This document shows positions 34,040 to 42,727 of a DNA stretch of 64,000 nucleotides, one piece after another (the stretch's first letter is position 1; the number at the start of each line of letters is the position of its first letter). Both the position numbers and the translations under genes were made by a program. The stretch is from JBBRVW01 sp038246545 (GTDB taxonomy: Bacteria > Actinomycetota > Actinomycetes > JACCUZ01). The notes under the pieces were generated by a model that worked only from the letters and a program-made list of their open reading frames with translations, was not told where the DNA came from and did no database searches. The stretch is taken from the NCBI GenBank assembly GCA_038246545.1, contig JBBRVW010000006.1, positions 60,240 through 124,239 on the forward strand. The letters run 5' to 3'.

Positions 34040-34291
34040 TCAGGACTGACCGGCGGCCCGGTGCAGCATGCGCTCCCGCGGGCCCATCGCGTCCCGGCTT
34101 TCCGGGATGGAGGCCGGCGTCGCGGGTGCGACCCGTCCGGCTGCGACGAACGCGTCGAGGTCGGCGGAGTCGATGCGCACGTGCTTGCCGAGCTTGGTGA
34201 AGGCGATGCGCCGCTCGGCGACAAGCCGGCGGATGAACCGCGGCGAGGTGCCGAGACGTTCGGCCGCCTGATCGACGGTGAGCAAAGGCAT
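34040..34291 (-). CDS. xis: Excisionase-like HTH_17 DNA-binding protein
   Basis: Protein of 83 residues with a MerR/excisionase winged helix: LTVDQAAERLGTSPRFIRRLVAERRIAFTKLGKHVRIDSADLDAFVAAG (about 4-52). ATG 34291 has GGAGG eight bases upstream. It is the first gene inside attL and would lie just across attP from the integrase in the circular form, in the same direction. It probably bends att DNA to favour excision. A replication-initiation or regulatory role is possible but less likely. Confidence 0.83.
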   Translation of the reverse strand: MPLLTVDQAAERLGTSPRFIRRLVAERRIAFTKLGKHVRIDSADLDAFVAAGRVAPATPASIPESRDAMGPRERMLHRAAGQS

Positions 34292-34530
34292 CAGAGGGTC
34301 CTCCTGTCGCGACGGCGGGCTCCTGGTGCACGCGAGTGCCCGCGCCTGACCGTCAGGATGGCCTGCTATCGCCGGCTCTGCTCGGCGTCGATAACGGAAA
34401 CCGCGCGACGGTCGTTCGCCCTGGTGACGCCCCGTACGCCGGCGGACGACCCCGTACTTCCTCGTCCGGACTGGTCCGGTCAGAAGATCTTGTAATTGTT
34501 ATCTGCGCGTCGGCGTGTCATCCGGGCAGC

Positions 34531-34730
34531 TCACTCCTGGATGAGCCGCCGCTCCAGCTGTTCGGCGTTCAGCGCACGGATCGCCTCGTCGACGGCCTCC
34601 CGGTCGGTCAGGTCGACATCTCGCTTGGCGAGCTCCGCCGCCCTACGGCGACCTGCAGATCGCCTGCTTCCCGCACGTTGTGGACCAGGTCGATGCCGGC
34701 GCGGCCGTGCGGTTCGTCGATCACCTCGGT
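34531..34730 (-). pseudogene. Fragment of an unidentified small gene
   Basis: The minus strand reads ELAKRDVDLTDREAVDEAIRAL and NAEQLERRLIQE before a TGA at 34531-34533, a sensible helical C-terminus. The preceding part (VIDEPHGRAGIDLVHNVREAGDLQ) is in another frame. This looks like a frameshifted short gene. No family recognised. Confidence 0.35.
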
Positions 34731-34775
34731 GACATCAGAGAGAGGCGTCGGTCTCCGGCGACCCGACATCCGCCA

Positions 34776-34950
34776 TGGTGCGTACCCAGTTCGACCCGTT
34801 CTCTACACGCCGGGCGACAACGAGTGGACTGACTGCCACCGGGCCAACAACGGGTCCCACTACCCGTACGACAGGCCGGCCACATACCGCCGGGAACTCA
34901 CTCGTGTCACCGTCGAGATCCTCAACCGGATGGACGACTACCTGCGCGTG
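34776..34950 (+). pseudogene. Metallophosphoesterase fragment
   Basis: The frame VRPVLYTPGDNEWTDCHRANNGS contains the GDNEWTDCHR block of calcineurin-like metallophosphatases (metal-ligand Asp/Asn). Neither the N-terminal DxH metal motif nor the C-terminal GHxH motif is present. It is a decayed phosphoesterase, consistent with the element's phosphate theme, but short enough that the assignment is tentative. Confidence 0.45.
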
Positions 34951-35069
34951 CAGGTGGTCAACGGGGACGCGGCAATCCGGCCATTGGCCCGCGTGCCCTT
35001 CTCGACCGGGGTGACCCGACGGGTCAGTCGACATCGGCCGCGCCGACGGATCGCCACGGGCGCGGCGGC

Positions 35070-35510
35070 TCAGGTCGTGCTGTCGCCGCCGGACGCCTGC
35101 GCGCCGTGCCCCGCCCACGCCCCGCCCTCGGTGGCTGCCGGCAGCCACGCGAGGAACAGATGCAACGCCTGTCCCGCGTGGCCGGAGCGCTCGTACCCCC
35201 GTCCGCTGATCGCCTCCACCTCGCGACCGAGGGTCACCGTCCACCCCCAGCCGTACCGCCGCCCAATCCGTACGATCTCCAGCTCGGTATCGAGCAGTGA
35301 TTCGGCCAGCCTCGCCGCCGCGTCCCGCGCCTCCTGCTCACCGGCGAAGGTTCTTGCGCTCCGGCCTAGCTGACGGTTGTTGGCCGACAGCAAGCGCCAG
35401 TGCATGCGGGCCGGCGTCGCCAAGGGCACCCGCACCAGTCCGACCGGCTCGCCGGCCACCCACCGGAGATCCGGGCGCAGAGCGGTGCAGAGCACGCGCG
35501 GCTGGCCCAT
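35070..35510 (-). CDS. DUF1508-like (YegP-type) protein, copy 3
   Basis: Protein of 146 residues. The core MHWRLLSANNRQLGRSARTFAGEQEARDAAARLAESL matches the DUF1508/YegP unit (W-x-L-x-A-NN-x-LGRS, then helix). A C-terminal strand region with YGWGWTVTLGREVEAISGRGYERSG follows. Start at ATG 35510, 22 bp after the previous copy, with a poor ribosome binding site. Function of DUF1508 is unknown. It is last in a row of three related genes behind pstB. Confidence 0.65.
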   Translation of the reverse strand: MGQPRVLCTALRPDLRWVAGEPVGLVRVPLATPARMHWRLLSANNRQLGRSARTFAGEQEARDAAARLAESLLDTELEIVRIGRRYGWGWTVTLGREVEAISGRGYERSGHAGQALHLFLAWLPAATEGGAWAGHGAQASGGDSTT

Positions 35511-35532
35511 CGACGATCGCCGTCCGACTTCG

Positions 35533-36027
35533 TCAGGTCGTGACGTGGCTGCCGCCACCGGTGGCTCGGCTGGACATGCGCCGTGGGGGTCCACGGCGCT
35601 CCGCCAGCGGACGGCGCGTCGGTGGCACGAGGCCAGAGCCCGCCCTTCTCGTTCGCAGGAGGGGGTGGTCCGGCCCGGCGGCGGTGAATCGAGCCACCTG
35701 GTCGACGACCGTCGCGGCGCCAGCAGCAGGGCGGAACTGCGCCGTGGCCGTCCCTGGCTCGACCCGGCGGTAGTACCAGCGGCTGGACACGGCGAGCACC
35801 TCCCCCTGGTGCTCCGCAAGCCATCGCCACCGACCCTGGGTATCGAGGACGACCGACAGCGCGAGCACCGGTCCGGCCTGCAGCAGAGCGCCTACTGCGG
35901 CGCGAGCCGCGTCCTCGTCGACGTAAAGTTCAGGACTGCGCGCGAACGCGCGGTTGTTCGATGCCACGCACCGCCACCCGACTTCGGTGCGGTCGACGGT
36001 GAACACCTGGAATCGGGCGCGGCTCAT
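35533..36027 (-). CDS. DUF1508-like (YegP-type) protein, copy 2
   Basis: Protein of 164 residues starting at ATG 36027 after AGGAAGGAG. RFQVFTVDRTEVGWRCVASNNRAFARSPELYVDEDAARAAVGAL (about 4-47) is the same unit as in the neighbours. WRWLAEHQGEVLAVSSRWYYRR then resembles the second strand-rich half. The last 60 residues are low-complexity Arg/Pro, possibly an extension past a lost stop. Paralogue of the genes at 35070 and 36164. Confidence 0.7.
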   Translation of the reverse strand: MSRARFQVFTVDRTEVGWRCVASNNRAFARSPELYVDEDAARAAVGALLQAGPVLALSVVLDTQGRWRWLAEHQGEVLAVSSRWYYRRVEPGTATAQFRPAAGAATVVDQVARFTAAGPDHPLLRTRRAGSGLVPPTRRPLAERRGPPRRMSSRATGGGSHVTT

Positions 36028-36163
36028 CGGCACTCCTTCCTGCTGCGCGAAACCGACGCCAACGCGACCCATCCTCGACCTGCGACCCGGCGGCGCGGGT
36101 GGACCGTACTGAACGGCAGGTGACATCGCGGTAGGCGGCCGGTTCCCGACAGAGCGCGAAGGC

Positions 36164-36511
36164 TCACCGGAAAACCCGGGGCTCGGCATCGACGGGGGCG
36201 ACGGCCGCCACCTCGCGGAACCGGGCAAGCATGCCGCGGCACTCACCGCGGCCGCGGAAAACTCGGTGGCCCACCGCGAGTATGTCGTCGTCGATCCGCA
36301 GCTCCCATCGCCACCCTCCGGCGCGGTCGACGAACATCTCGTCGGGTGCCGCGTCGAGCTCCAGCTTGAGCCGCGCGACACCGAGCAACGCGTCGCCCGC
36401 CGTCGGGTAGGACGTCCCGCTGCGTCCGAGGACCCAGTTGTTGGCGCCGACGAGCCGCCACTCCACCCGGCCGTACCGGCGGGTGAAGATCTGGAAGCGC
36501 GCCCCGGCCAT
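36164..36511 (-). CDS. DUF1508-like (YegP-type) protein, copy 1
   Basis: Protein of 115 residues from ATG 36511, 28 bp downstream of pstB and probably cotranscribed with it. RFQIFTRRYGRVEWRLVGANNWVLGRSGTSYPTAGDALLGVARLKLEL (about 5-52) is a clear DUF1508 unit. WRWELRIDDDILAVGHRVFRGRGECRGML follows, the same second half as copy 2. This is the best preserved of the three. Confidence 0.72.
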   Translation of the reverse strand: MAGARFQIFTRRYGRVEWRLVGANNWVLGRSGTSYPTAGDALLGVARLKLELDAAPDEMFVDRAGGWRWELRIDDDILAVGHRVFRGRGECRGMLARFREVAAVAPVDAEPRVFR

Positions 36512-36539
36512 CGGCTCGTCGCTCTCGCAGCCGCGGTGC

Positions 36540-37379
36540 TCAGCCGAACCGACCGTTGACGTAGTCACTCGTCCGCGCGTCACGCGGATGGTGGAACATC
36601 GCGTCGGTCTCACCGTGCTCGACGATGATCCCCGGCGTTCCGTGCGAGGCCAGGAAGAAGGCGCAACGGTCGGAGACGCGCGCAGCCTGCTGCATGTTGT
36701 GCGTCACGATCACGATCGTGACGGTGGTCGCGAGCTCGACCATCGTCTCCTCGATCACGCGGGTCGAGGTCGGGTCGAGTGCCGAGCACGGCTCGTCCAT
36801 CAGGAGGACACGCGGCTGCACGGCAAGCGAGCGAGCGATGCACAGGCGCTGCTGCTGCCCGCCGGACAGGCCGCCGCCTGGGTCGTCCAGCCGGTCGCGC
36901 ACCTCGCTCCAGAGGCCGGCGCGCACGAGGCAGTTCTCGACCAGGTCGGCACGGTCCGCCCGGTTGGTCTTCGCCCCGGTCAGCCGCAGCCCGGCCAGGA
37001 CGTTGTCGCGGATCGACATCGACGGGAACGGGTTCGGCTTCTGGAAGACCATGCCGATCGACCGACGGGCATCGGTGAGCTTGCGTACCGGGTCGTAGAC
37101 GTCGACCCCGTCCAGCAGCACCTCACCGGCGAGCCCGGCCCGGGGCACGAGCTCGTGCATCCGGTTGAGGATGCGCAGGAAGGTCGACTTGCCGCAGCCG
37201 GAGGGACCGATGAGCGCGGTCACCTTGCCTGATGGCATCAGCAAGGACACCCGGTCCAGGACCTTGTGGTCGCCGAACCAAGCCGACACCTCCTTCGCCT
37301 CCAGCTCCGCCAACGTGGCAGCCGCTGCCGGGTCGTCGGCGTCGAAGATCGTGGTCTCGCTCATCTGCTCGGTCGTCAC
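36540..37379 (-). CDS. pstB: Phosphate ABC transporter ATP-binding protein PstB
   Basis: ATPase energising high-affinity phosphate import, about 280 residues. It has Walker A GPSGCGKST, Q-loop VFQKPNPFPSMSI (a PstB hallmark), signature LSGGQQQRL, Walker B VLLMDEPCSALDP and switch VTHNMQQAARVSD, and ends HHPRDARTSDYVNGRFG, the usual PstB tail. I prefer GTG 37379 (AGGAA just upstream); ATG 37364 is an alternative. Unusually it lies apart from pstC-pstA, after the PstS-Ig gene, and no phoU is present. Confidence 0.95.
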   Translation of the reverse strand: MTTEQMSETTIFDADDPAAAATLAELEAKEVSAWFGDHKVLDRVSLLMPSGKVTALIGPSGCGKSTFLRILNRMHELVPRAGLAGEVLLDGVDVYDPVRKLTDARRSIGMVFQKPNPFPSMSIRDNVLAGLRLTGAKTNRADRADLVENCLVRAGLWSEVRDRLDDPGGGLSGGQQQRLCIARSLAVQPRVLLMDEPCSALDPTSTRVIEETMVELATTVTIVIVTHNMQQAARVSDRCAFFLASHGTPGIIVEHGETDAMFHHPRDARTSDYVNGRFG

Positions 37380-37408
37380 TGGGTTCCTGCCTGGGTCGGG
37401 ACGGGACA

Positions 37409-37443
37409 CCGCCGGACCGCCCCAGTGTGGGGCGGCCCGGCGG
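37409..37443 (-). terminator. 15-bp hairpin between the PstS-Ig gene and pstB
   Basis: CCGCCGGACCGCCCC pairs with GGGGCGGCCCGGCGG (one G-T wobble) around a five-base loop, immediately after the PstS-Ig stop. Only about 30 bp remain before pstB, so it may be a partial terminator that keeps binding-protein transcript in excess over ATPase. Confidence 0.65.
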
Positions 37444-37449
37444 GATGGA

Positions 37450-39057
37450 TCAGGCCGTGACCTTGACCCGGACCACCTTCTTCGAAGGCAGGGTCCGGGC
37501 ATTGCCGAGGTAGAGGAACTTCAGGCGGTGCTTGCCCTTGCTGAGGTGCGGCAGCTTTACGACGAACTTGCCGCGGACGAGCGTGCGCTTGACGATGAGC
37601 TTCTTGCCCATGAGGACCCGCACCTTGCCGGCCGCCGGTTGGCCGGCGGTCAGGACCTTGATCCGTGCCTTCACGCGGTCACTCTTGGCGAAGGTGGTCG
37701 GCATGGTCACCTTCGTCCGGGAGGACGCCTTGACCACTGGGGGTGCGACGACCACTGGGGGTGCGACGGTGACGGCGGCCGGCGCTGACGCCGACCCGAC
37801 GAACGCCTTGCGGTTGCTCGGCGTGAACACCGCGCGGTAGCTGTGGGCTCCCGCGGTGGTGCCGGCCTTGGACACCTGGCCCACGCCGCCGGAGAGGGTT
37901 GCGGCGCCGACCGCGACGGTGCCCTCGAAGAAGGAGACCGTGCCCTCCGGCGTTGCGCCGGCGGAGGTGACGGTTGCCCGGAGGGTGACCGTCTGCGCGC
38001 TCGCGGTCGCCGCCAGAGCCGTGGTCGTCGCCTTGGGTGGCACCGCGGTACTGGTCGACTTGAAGTTCGTCGACGCTGCCTGGGTGGCCTCCCCGCAGAC
38101 CCCGCCGTTGGCGGCAGTTGCGAGCTGAGCGAAGCCCGCGGCCTCGATCAGCGGCTTCGCCGCCGCGCTGCACACGAAGCCGGCGGACCCAAAGATCGGG
38201 CCGAACCAGCCGGCTGCCAGGTCGGTCTGGCGCACCACGTTGTAGAGGGCCCGACGAGCCTCGAACCCACCGGAGCCGGCGCCCCCGAGGATGTCGACGG
38301 TCGGGGTCGACTCGGCGCGCCCGGTGGAGAACGGAGCCAGTGCGTCCGGGTCGTTCTTGATGTCGGCGTCGCTGTGCTCCTGCGTCTCGTGGACCGAGCT
38401 CGGGAACGTGGTGAGGGCGGTACCCCCGTTGAGCGCCTGGAGCTGGGAGAGGAAGAACGACCTGGTCCCGGACCCCGTCTGCGGGATCAGCGCGTGGATC
38501 GCCGCGGTCGAGATGCCGCCCACCTGGTCCCAGGTGGTCTTCTCGCCCTTGTAGATCGCCAGCACGTCAGCCGGCGTGATGAACGCCGGGGAGTTGCTCC
38601 CCGCGGAACGGACGGCCAGCTGCAGCCCGTCGACCGCGAACGGGACCTGCCAGAGTGCGGCGCCCTGCTCCGTGGTGCTCAGTGACGAGGACGACCGGGC
38701 GAAGTTGACGTCGACGTTGTTGCCGGCGCCGAACAGCGTGGCCTTGCCCGCGCCGGAACCGTTGGGACGCGTGACTGCGGCGTGCGACTCGCGAAGGCTC
38801 ACGGGCGAGGTGCCGGTCGCGTTCCAGCTCACGAGACGACCGGAGGACTTGCCTGCGTTGTAGCCGGCGACTGTGCTGGTGCCGTCGGCGAGGTAGCTGA
38901 GGGCGAACTCGGACGTATCCGAGCCGACGCCGACGACGTCAGTGGCGTCCGGCGTGAACGTGGGGTCCGCGACAGCTGTCCCAGCAAGAGGGAACAGCGT
39001 CAGGGTGCCGAGGGCGAGAGCCCCCGCGAGCACCGCGGAAACGCGACTACGAGACAT
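37450..39057 (-). CDS. PstS-like phosphate-binding protein with C-terminal Ig-like domain
   Basis: Secreted protein of 535 residues. A Sec signal peptide (about 1-30, GALALGTLTLFPLAGTAVA) precedes a periplasmic-binding-protein domain (about 35-335): VGVGSDTSEFALSYLADG, GAGNNVDVNFARSSSSLS, WQVPFAVDGLQLAVR, ITPADVLAIYKGEKTTWDQVGG and PQTGSGTRSFFLSQL match the PstS fold. Then come a bacterial Ig-like domain (about 340-430, TVTLRATVTSAGATPEGTVSFFEG) and a basic beta-rich tail. There is no lipobox, so it is probably wall-associated. It adds a second binding protein to the island's Pst system. Confidence 0.85.
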   Translation of the reverse strand: MSRSRVSAVLAGALALGTLTLFPLAGTAVADPTFTPDATDVVGVGSDTSEFALSYLADGTSTVAGYNAGKSSGRLVSWNATGTSPVSLRESHAAVTRPNGSGAGKATLFGAGNNVDVNFARSSSSLSTTEQGAALWQVPFAVDGLQLAVRSAGSNSPAFITPADVLAIYKGEKTTWDQVGGISTAAIHALIPQTGSGTRSFFLSQLQALNGGTALTTFPSSVHETQEHSDADIKNDPDALAPFSTGRAESTPTVDILGGAGSGGFEARRALYNVVRQTDLAAGWFGPIFGSAGFVCSAAAKPLIEAAGFAQLATAANGGVCGEATQAASTNFKSTSTAVPPKATTTALAATASAQTVTLRATVTSAGATPEGTVSFFEGTVAVGAATLSGGVGQVSKAGTTAGAHSYRAVFTPSNRKAFVGSASAPAAVTVAPPVVVAPPVVKASSRTKVTMPTTFAKSDRVKARIKVLTAGQPAAGKVRVLMGKKLIVKRTLVRGKFVVKLPHLSKGKHRLKFLYLGNARTLPSKKVVRVKVTA

Positions 39058-39088
39058 CAGGACCGACTCTCTGCTCGATGACTTCGAC

Positions 39089-39107
39089 CTGCCCCCGATG
39101 GGGGCAG
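39089..39107 (-). terminator. 8-bp perfect hairpin between the sortase-like gene and the PstS-Ig gene
   Basis: CTGCCCCC-GAT-GGGGGCAG lies 88 bp past the sortase-like stop and 32 bp before the PstS-Ig start. It could end the upstream operon or act in the leader of the downstream gene. Confidence 0.45.
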
Positions 39108-39194
39108 TCGTAGGAAAGTGCATCCGCCCCTCCCTTTCGCAGGACAACGGGTTAACAGGGCATGACGCCTGTCCGGCCATTGCGTCAGGAAGGG

Positions 39195-40118
39195 TCAAAG
39201 CAGGTTCGGGAGGAGTCGGACGGCGACATCGGTGGCGCTCCAGGCCGCGGCGAGAACCAGCGGGACGGCGACCAGCCAGACGAGCGTCGCGGACCACCTC
39301 TGCCGCGCCACGAGCGCCACGAGGACTAGGAGCAGGACGAGGCCGAGACCCACGACGAGAAGAGGGAGCGCCGCCGGGTCGTTCCCCATCGCCCGCTCAC
39401 TGTCGGGAACCGCGGACAGCCGGCCGGCCGGGGCGACGAACGCCGTGCCCGCGAGGGTCGCGTCGATGTAGACGGCCGAGGCGGCGGAGATCGCCGACAG
39501 AGGCCCCGTGCTCTCAGCCGTGACGAGCGTGAGGCGGGCACCATTGCTCGGGGCCTGAGGGACCGGATCGCCGGCTCGCCGAACCCGGTCGACGACGAAG
39601 ACCGCCCGGCCCTGGCCGGTCCGCGCCACCACGTGGTCGCCGGGTCGTAGCCCGGTGAGGCCGGCGAACGGCGCGCCATACGTGTGCGCCCGGCCGTAGA
39701 CGAGCGAGACCCCCTGCTGACCGGGAAGAGGGGTGTCACGACGGTGCGCCGGTCCTCCCAGCAGGTCGCCCGAGGCCGTCCCCTCCACGACGACGAGCTC
39801 TCGGCCCAGCGAGGGGAAGCGCAGCAGGGCAACCGGCTCACCAGGCGTGATGACGCCGCCGATCGGGGCCGTCGCGGCGGCGAGCTCGCCGCGCAGCTGC
39901 GTGTACGCCTCGTTCTGGGCCCGGTTCTCGCTGACGGCCCCGAGCACGAGAGTCTGGACGAGCAGCCACAGGCAGATCATCGACAGGACCGTGACGGCGT
40001 CGCCGACGGGGCCGAGCCGCCGGGCCGGCTCCGGATCCGGGGTGGCGACCCCATGGGTGACCGGGGGCCGTGGGGCGGGCATGCGCGGTTGGACCGGGGC
40101 GGGGCGCGTCATGGTCAT
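39195..40118 (-). CDS. Sortase-fold membrane protein lacking the catalytic Cys and His
   Basis: Protein of 307 residues. TM at about 42-62, sortase-like beta-barrel at about 85-225, then two C-terminal helices. Class E-like landmarks are present (GPAHRRDTPLPGQQG, TYGAPFAGLTGLRPGDHVV, ARLTLVTAESTGPL). The active-site Cys of the TLVTC motif is Ala (A201), and the GHR His position reads GRA (142-144). It therefore should not be a transpeptidase. It overlaps the gene for the large PstS-like protein by four bases and is probably a structural partner of the surface phosphate-binding machinery. Confidence 0.75.
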   Translation of the reverse strand: MTMTRPAPVQPRMPAPRPPVTHGVATPDPEPARRLGPVGDAVTVLSMICLWLLVQTLVLGAVSENRAQNEAYTQLRGELAAATAPIGGVITPGEPVALLRFPSLGRELVVVEGTASGDLLGGPAHRRDTPLPGQQGVSLVYGRAHTYGAPFAGLTGLRPGDHVVARTGQGRAVFVVDRVRRAGDPVPQAPSNGARLTLVTAESTGPLSAISAASAVYIDATLAGTAFVAPAGRLSAVPDSERAMGNDPAALPLLVVGLGLVLLLVLVALVARQRWSATLVWLVAVPLVLAAAWSATDVAVRLLPNLL

Positions 40119-42727
40119 CGCGACCGCCGCCGTCCGGTGGTCAGCCGGAGACCCGAGGTCAGGATGCCACCGGCGAGCGCGATGAGGAGCAGCAGTGGGA
40201 GCAGCAGCTCCCCGGTCCTGGACACGTCGGCCGGGGTCGGCACTGTCATGGCGACTGGTGCCGGTTCGAAGGCTCCGTCCTGCGCGGCTCTGGCCGGGAC
40301 GACCGGCCCCGCGTCGGCGACCGGCTCAGGCGAGGCAGCCACGGGCGTGGCTGGTATCTGGGCGGCCACACCGCCGGACGTCGCTGTGCCGCCGGACGAC
40401 GCCGAGCCGCCCGAGCCGCCCGACGGCACCGAGCCGCCCGACGCGACCGAACCGCCGCTGTTCCCGGTCGCTCGGGCCTTGACCTGAGCCGCGACCGCAG
40501 TGGCCACCCGTCGGGCCGCCTCGTACAACGGCTTTGTCGCACCACCGTCCCGCAACGGCAGGAACCCCTCCGGGAGCTGGCCGTTACCAGGCCCGCGGTC
40601 CTGACCCTCGGTGCTCGAGACCCGCATGAACTGCGCGACCTTGGTGGCATCCGCCTTGGCCAGGCCCGAAGTGTGCGCCGCCGTGTACACGATCATCGTG
40701 CCGGGGTACGCCGCGCGGTCCTTCGCCAGTACCGACTGCTCGAGCCGGAATGGCTGGCCCGCGGCGGTCGGCTCGGCGTGCGCCACGGCGGCCAGCAGCG
40801 ATGCGTCGTCAGGTCCCACGAAGTGGCTGGCACTGCTCTGCAAGGCGGCGGTGCGCAGACCGAACCGGGCGGCGTCACCAAGGCTGGTGACACCGAGCAT
40901 GAACCGGGAGCCGATGCCCTGCCGGTCGATCCGGCCGAGCTTGAACGGGTCGCTCGGGGTCGGCCGGTCGCACCGTGTCTGCACGTTCGGCCACGCGTCC
41001 AGGACCGCCTCGGCAATGGTCCGCAAGTACGACACGGGCGCTGCCACCTGCGAGAGGTACACGGCCGGGTTCTGCTTCTGGCACTCGAGCTCCGACGCAG
41101 GGACGAAGGTGTCCTTGAGCGGCCACTCGGCAACCGGGAGGGTCGTCCCGCGGTAGCTCGGGTTGACGACCATCCCCCATTGGTCCGGCTTGCCCGCGAC
41201 GAAGGCGCTCGCCTTCGCGTCGTGCGCGATGTACTCCGTCAGGGTCTCAACGACGTCGGAGGACTGCGACAGGGACAGGACGGTGGCTGCTGCCTCACGC
41301 GAGATGGTGTCGAGACCGGTGTTCAGCTGCTGGAACTCCGGGTCGAGATTGAGCGACAGCGGGTTCTTCGACATGCCGGGGTGCTGGGCCCCGAGGCTCG
41401 ACGCCGGGTACGACTGCGTCAGCAGCTTGGCAAGCAACCGAGGCGTCAGCCGCAGCTGGCCGTACTCGCCGGCGTTGTCCGGACGGTCGATCGCGTAGGA
41501 CACCGCGAAACCGGTCACCGCCGTGGGCGCGTAGGCGACGGGATCCGCACCCTCGACCTTGTGCGCCGAGGACACCATCGCGGCCGGCGCCTGGCCGTTG
41601 TCCATCAAGGCGAACGCCGCCATGTCGGACATCCGGTTGAGCTGGAACTTGAAGCGGTCCTTCCGCAGGCAGTACGAGGGCGACCACTGCAGCGCCGCCT
41701 GGCTCATGAGCTCGGACCCGAAGAAGGCGGTCGGTGCCCGGTCGTCGAGAACGTCGCACGCGTCGGGCGACAGGCCGAACTTCAGCGGCACGCTGATCCG
41801 GTTCCGCCAGTTCGACTCGGCCCACCAGTAGAGCGGTGACACCGCGTCGTCGACACCCTCGTTGGCGAAGTTGCTCGACCCCGGCGGGAAGCGGCCAGTA
41901 CCAGTGCAGAGCGCGTCCGCGTCGAGACAGCTGATGCCCATGATCGGGATCACCACCAGCGTGCAGTCCGTCGCCTGGTTGCAGCCGAGGGACTCGTTCT
42001 CGATGTCTGTGCGCACCTCGAAGCTGGCGTCCCCGCTACCGTCGACATCGGTGAAGGCCGCCATCTCCGAGGGCGGGTACGACGCACCGACAGCTGCCTC
42101 GGGCGGCATCGTCTCCGTCGTGCAGGCTGGGAACACGGTTCCGTCGGCGGCGCGGAACGGCGTGATGTGGGTGGACAGGAACGGCACGTCCTGGCAGGTC
42201 GTCGCGTCCGGGTGGGGCGAGACGCCGGCCTTCTGCGCCCGATCGGCCTCGGTGGCGTACTCGTCGTGACGCCACACCGCCGCCGACTCGGTTGCCGACT
42301 GGGTGCGCTGCTGACGCGTCGAGGTCCAGCAGGTCTCGCGGGACATCTCCTGCTCCGCGGGCAGGGACGCGTCGTCGAGACCGCGGCACTGCAGGAGGAC
42401 CACCGGGTACTCCTGCGCCATGCCGGACTCGCCGAACGGGTTCGCGGCGCGGCCACCGCTGGGGTGAGCTCCGGCCCAGTGCACGTGGATCCGCTCGCGA
42501 CCCCACAGCTCGACCGTCTTGTCGACGGACACCGCGACGTCACGCGAGTCGAGCACCTGGCTGACACCCGCCACGAGCTGGGTCCGCGTCACGGTCTTGG
42601 TGGTGCTGAAGCCGGCATCCTGCCTCTCGGCAGCCACAGCGGGGCCGGCCGCCCAGCCCATCGGACCGGCGGAGGCGACCAGCAGCCCGGCCACCGCGAG
42701 AAGCGCACCGGTGCGAGCGCGGCTCAT
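40115..42727 (-). CDS. Large PstS-like surface protein with C-terminal membrane anchor
   Basis: Protein of 870 residues. A signal peptide (about 1-32, LLAVAGLLVASAGPMGWAAG) is followed by a Cys-rich N-terminal region of about 300 residues (CRGLDD, ESLGCNQATDCTLVV) of no known family. The central region has weak PstS features (YAPTAVTGFAVSYAIDRPDN, LRLTPRLLAKLLTQSYP). A Gly/Ser-rich wall-spanning linker and one C-terminal helix (LLLPLLLLIALAGGILTSG) with a basic stop-transfer end complete it. It overlaps pstS and the sortase-like gene by four bases each, so it is part of the Pst operon. Probably an outer phosphate or polyphosphate receptor (inference). Confidence 0.7.
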   Translation of the reverse strand: MSRARTGALLAVAGLLVASAGPMGWAAGPAVAAERQDAGFSTTKTVTRTQLVAGVSQVLDSRDVAVSVDKTVELWGRERIHVHWAGAHPSGGRAANPFGESGMAQEYPVVLLQCRGLDDASLPAEQEMSRETCWTSTRQQRTQSATESAAVWRHDEYATEADRAQKAGVSPHPDATTCQDVPFLSTHITPFRAADGTVFPACTTETMPPEAAVGASYPPSEMAAFTDVDGSGDASFEVRTDIENESLGCNQATDCTLVVIPIMGISCLDADALCTGTGRFPPGSSNFANEGVDDAVSPLYWWAESNWRNRISVPLKFGLSPDACDVLDDRAPTAFFGSELMSQAALQWSPSYCLRKDRFKFQLNRMSDMAAFALMDNGQAPAAMVSSAHKVEGADPVAYAPTAVTGFAVSYAIDRPDNAGEYGQLRLTPRLLAKLLTQSYPASSLGAQHPGMSKNPLSLNLDPEFQQLNTGLDTISREAAATVLSLSQSSDVVETLTEYIAHDAKASAFVAGKPDQWGMVVNPSYRGTTLPVAEWPLKDTFVPASELECQKQNPAVYLSQVAAPVSYLRTIAEAVLDAWPNVQTRCDRPTPSDPFKLGRIDRQGIGSRFMLGVTSLGDAARFGLRTAALQSSASHFVGPDDASLLAAVAHAEPTAAGQPFRLEQSVLAKDRAAYPGTMIVYTAAHTSGLAKADATKVAQFMRVSSTEGQDRGPGNGQLPEGFLPLRDGGATKPLYEAARRVATAVAAQVKARATGNSGGSVASGGSVPSGGSGGSASSGGTATSGGVAAQIPATPVAASPEPVADAGPVVPARAAQDGAFEPAPVAMTVPTPADVSRTGELLLPLLLLIALAGGILTSGLRLTTGRRRSR

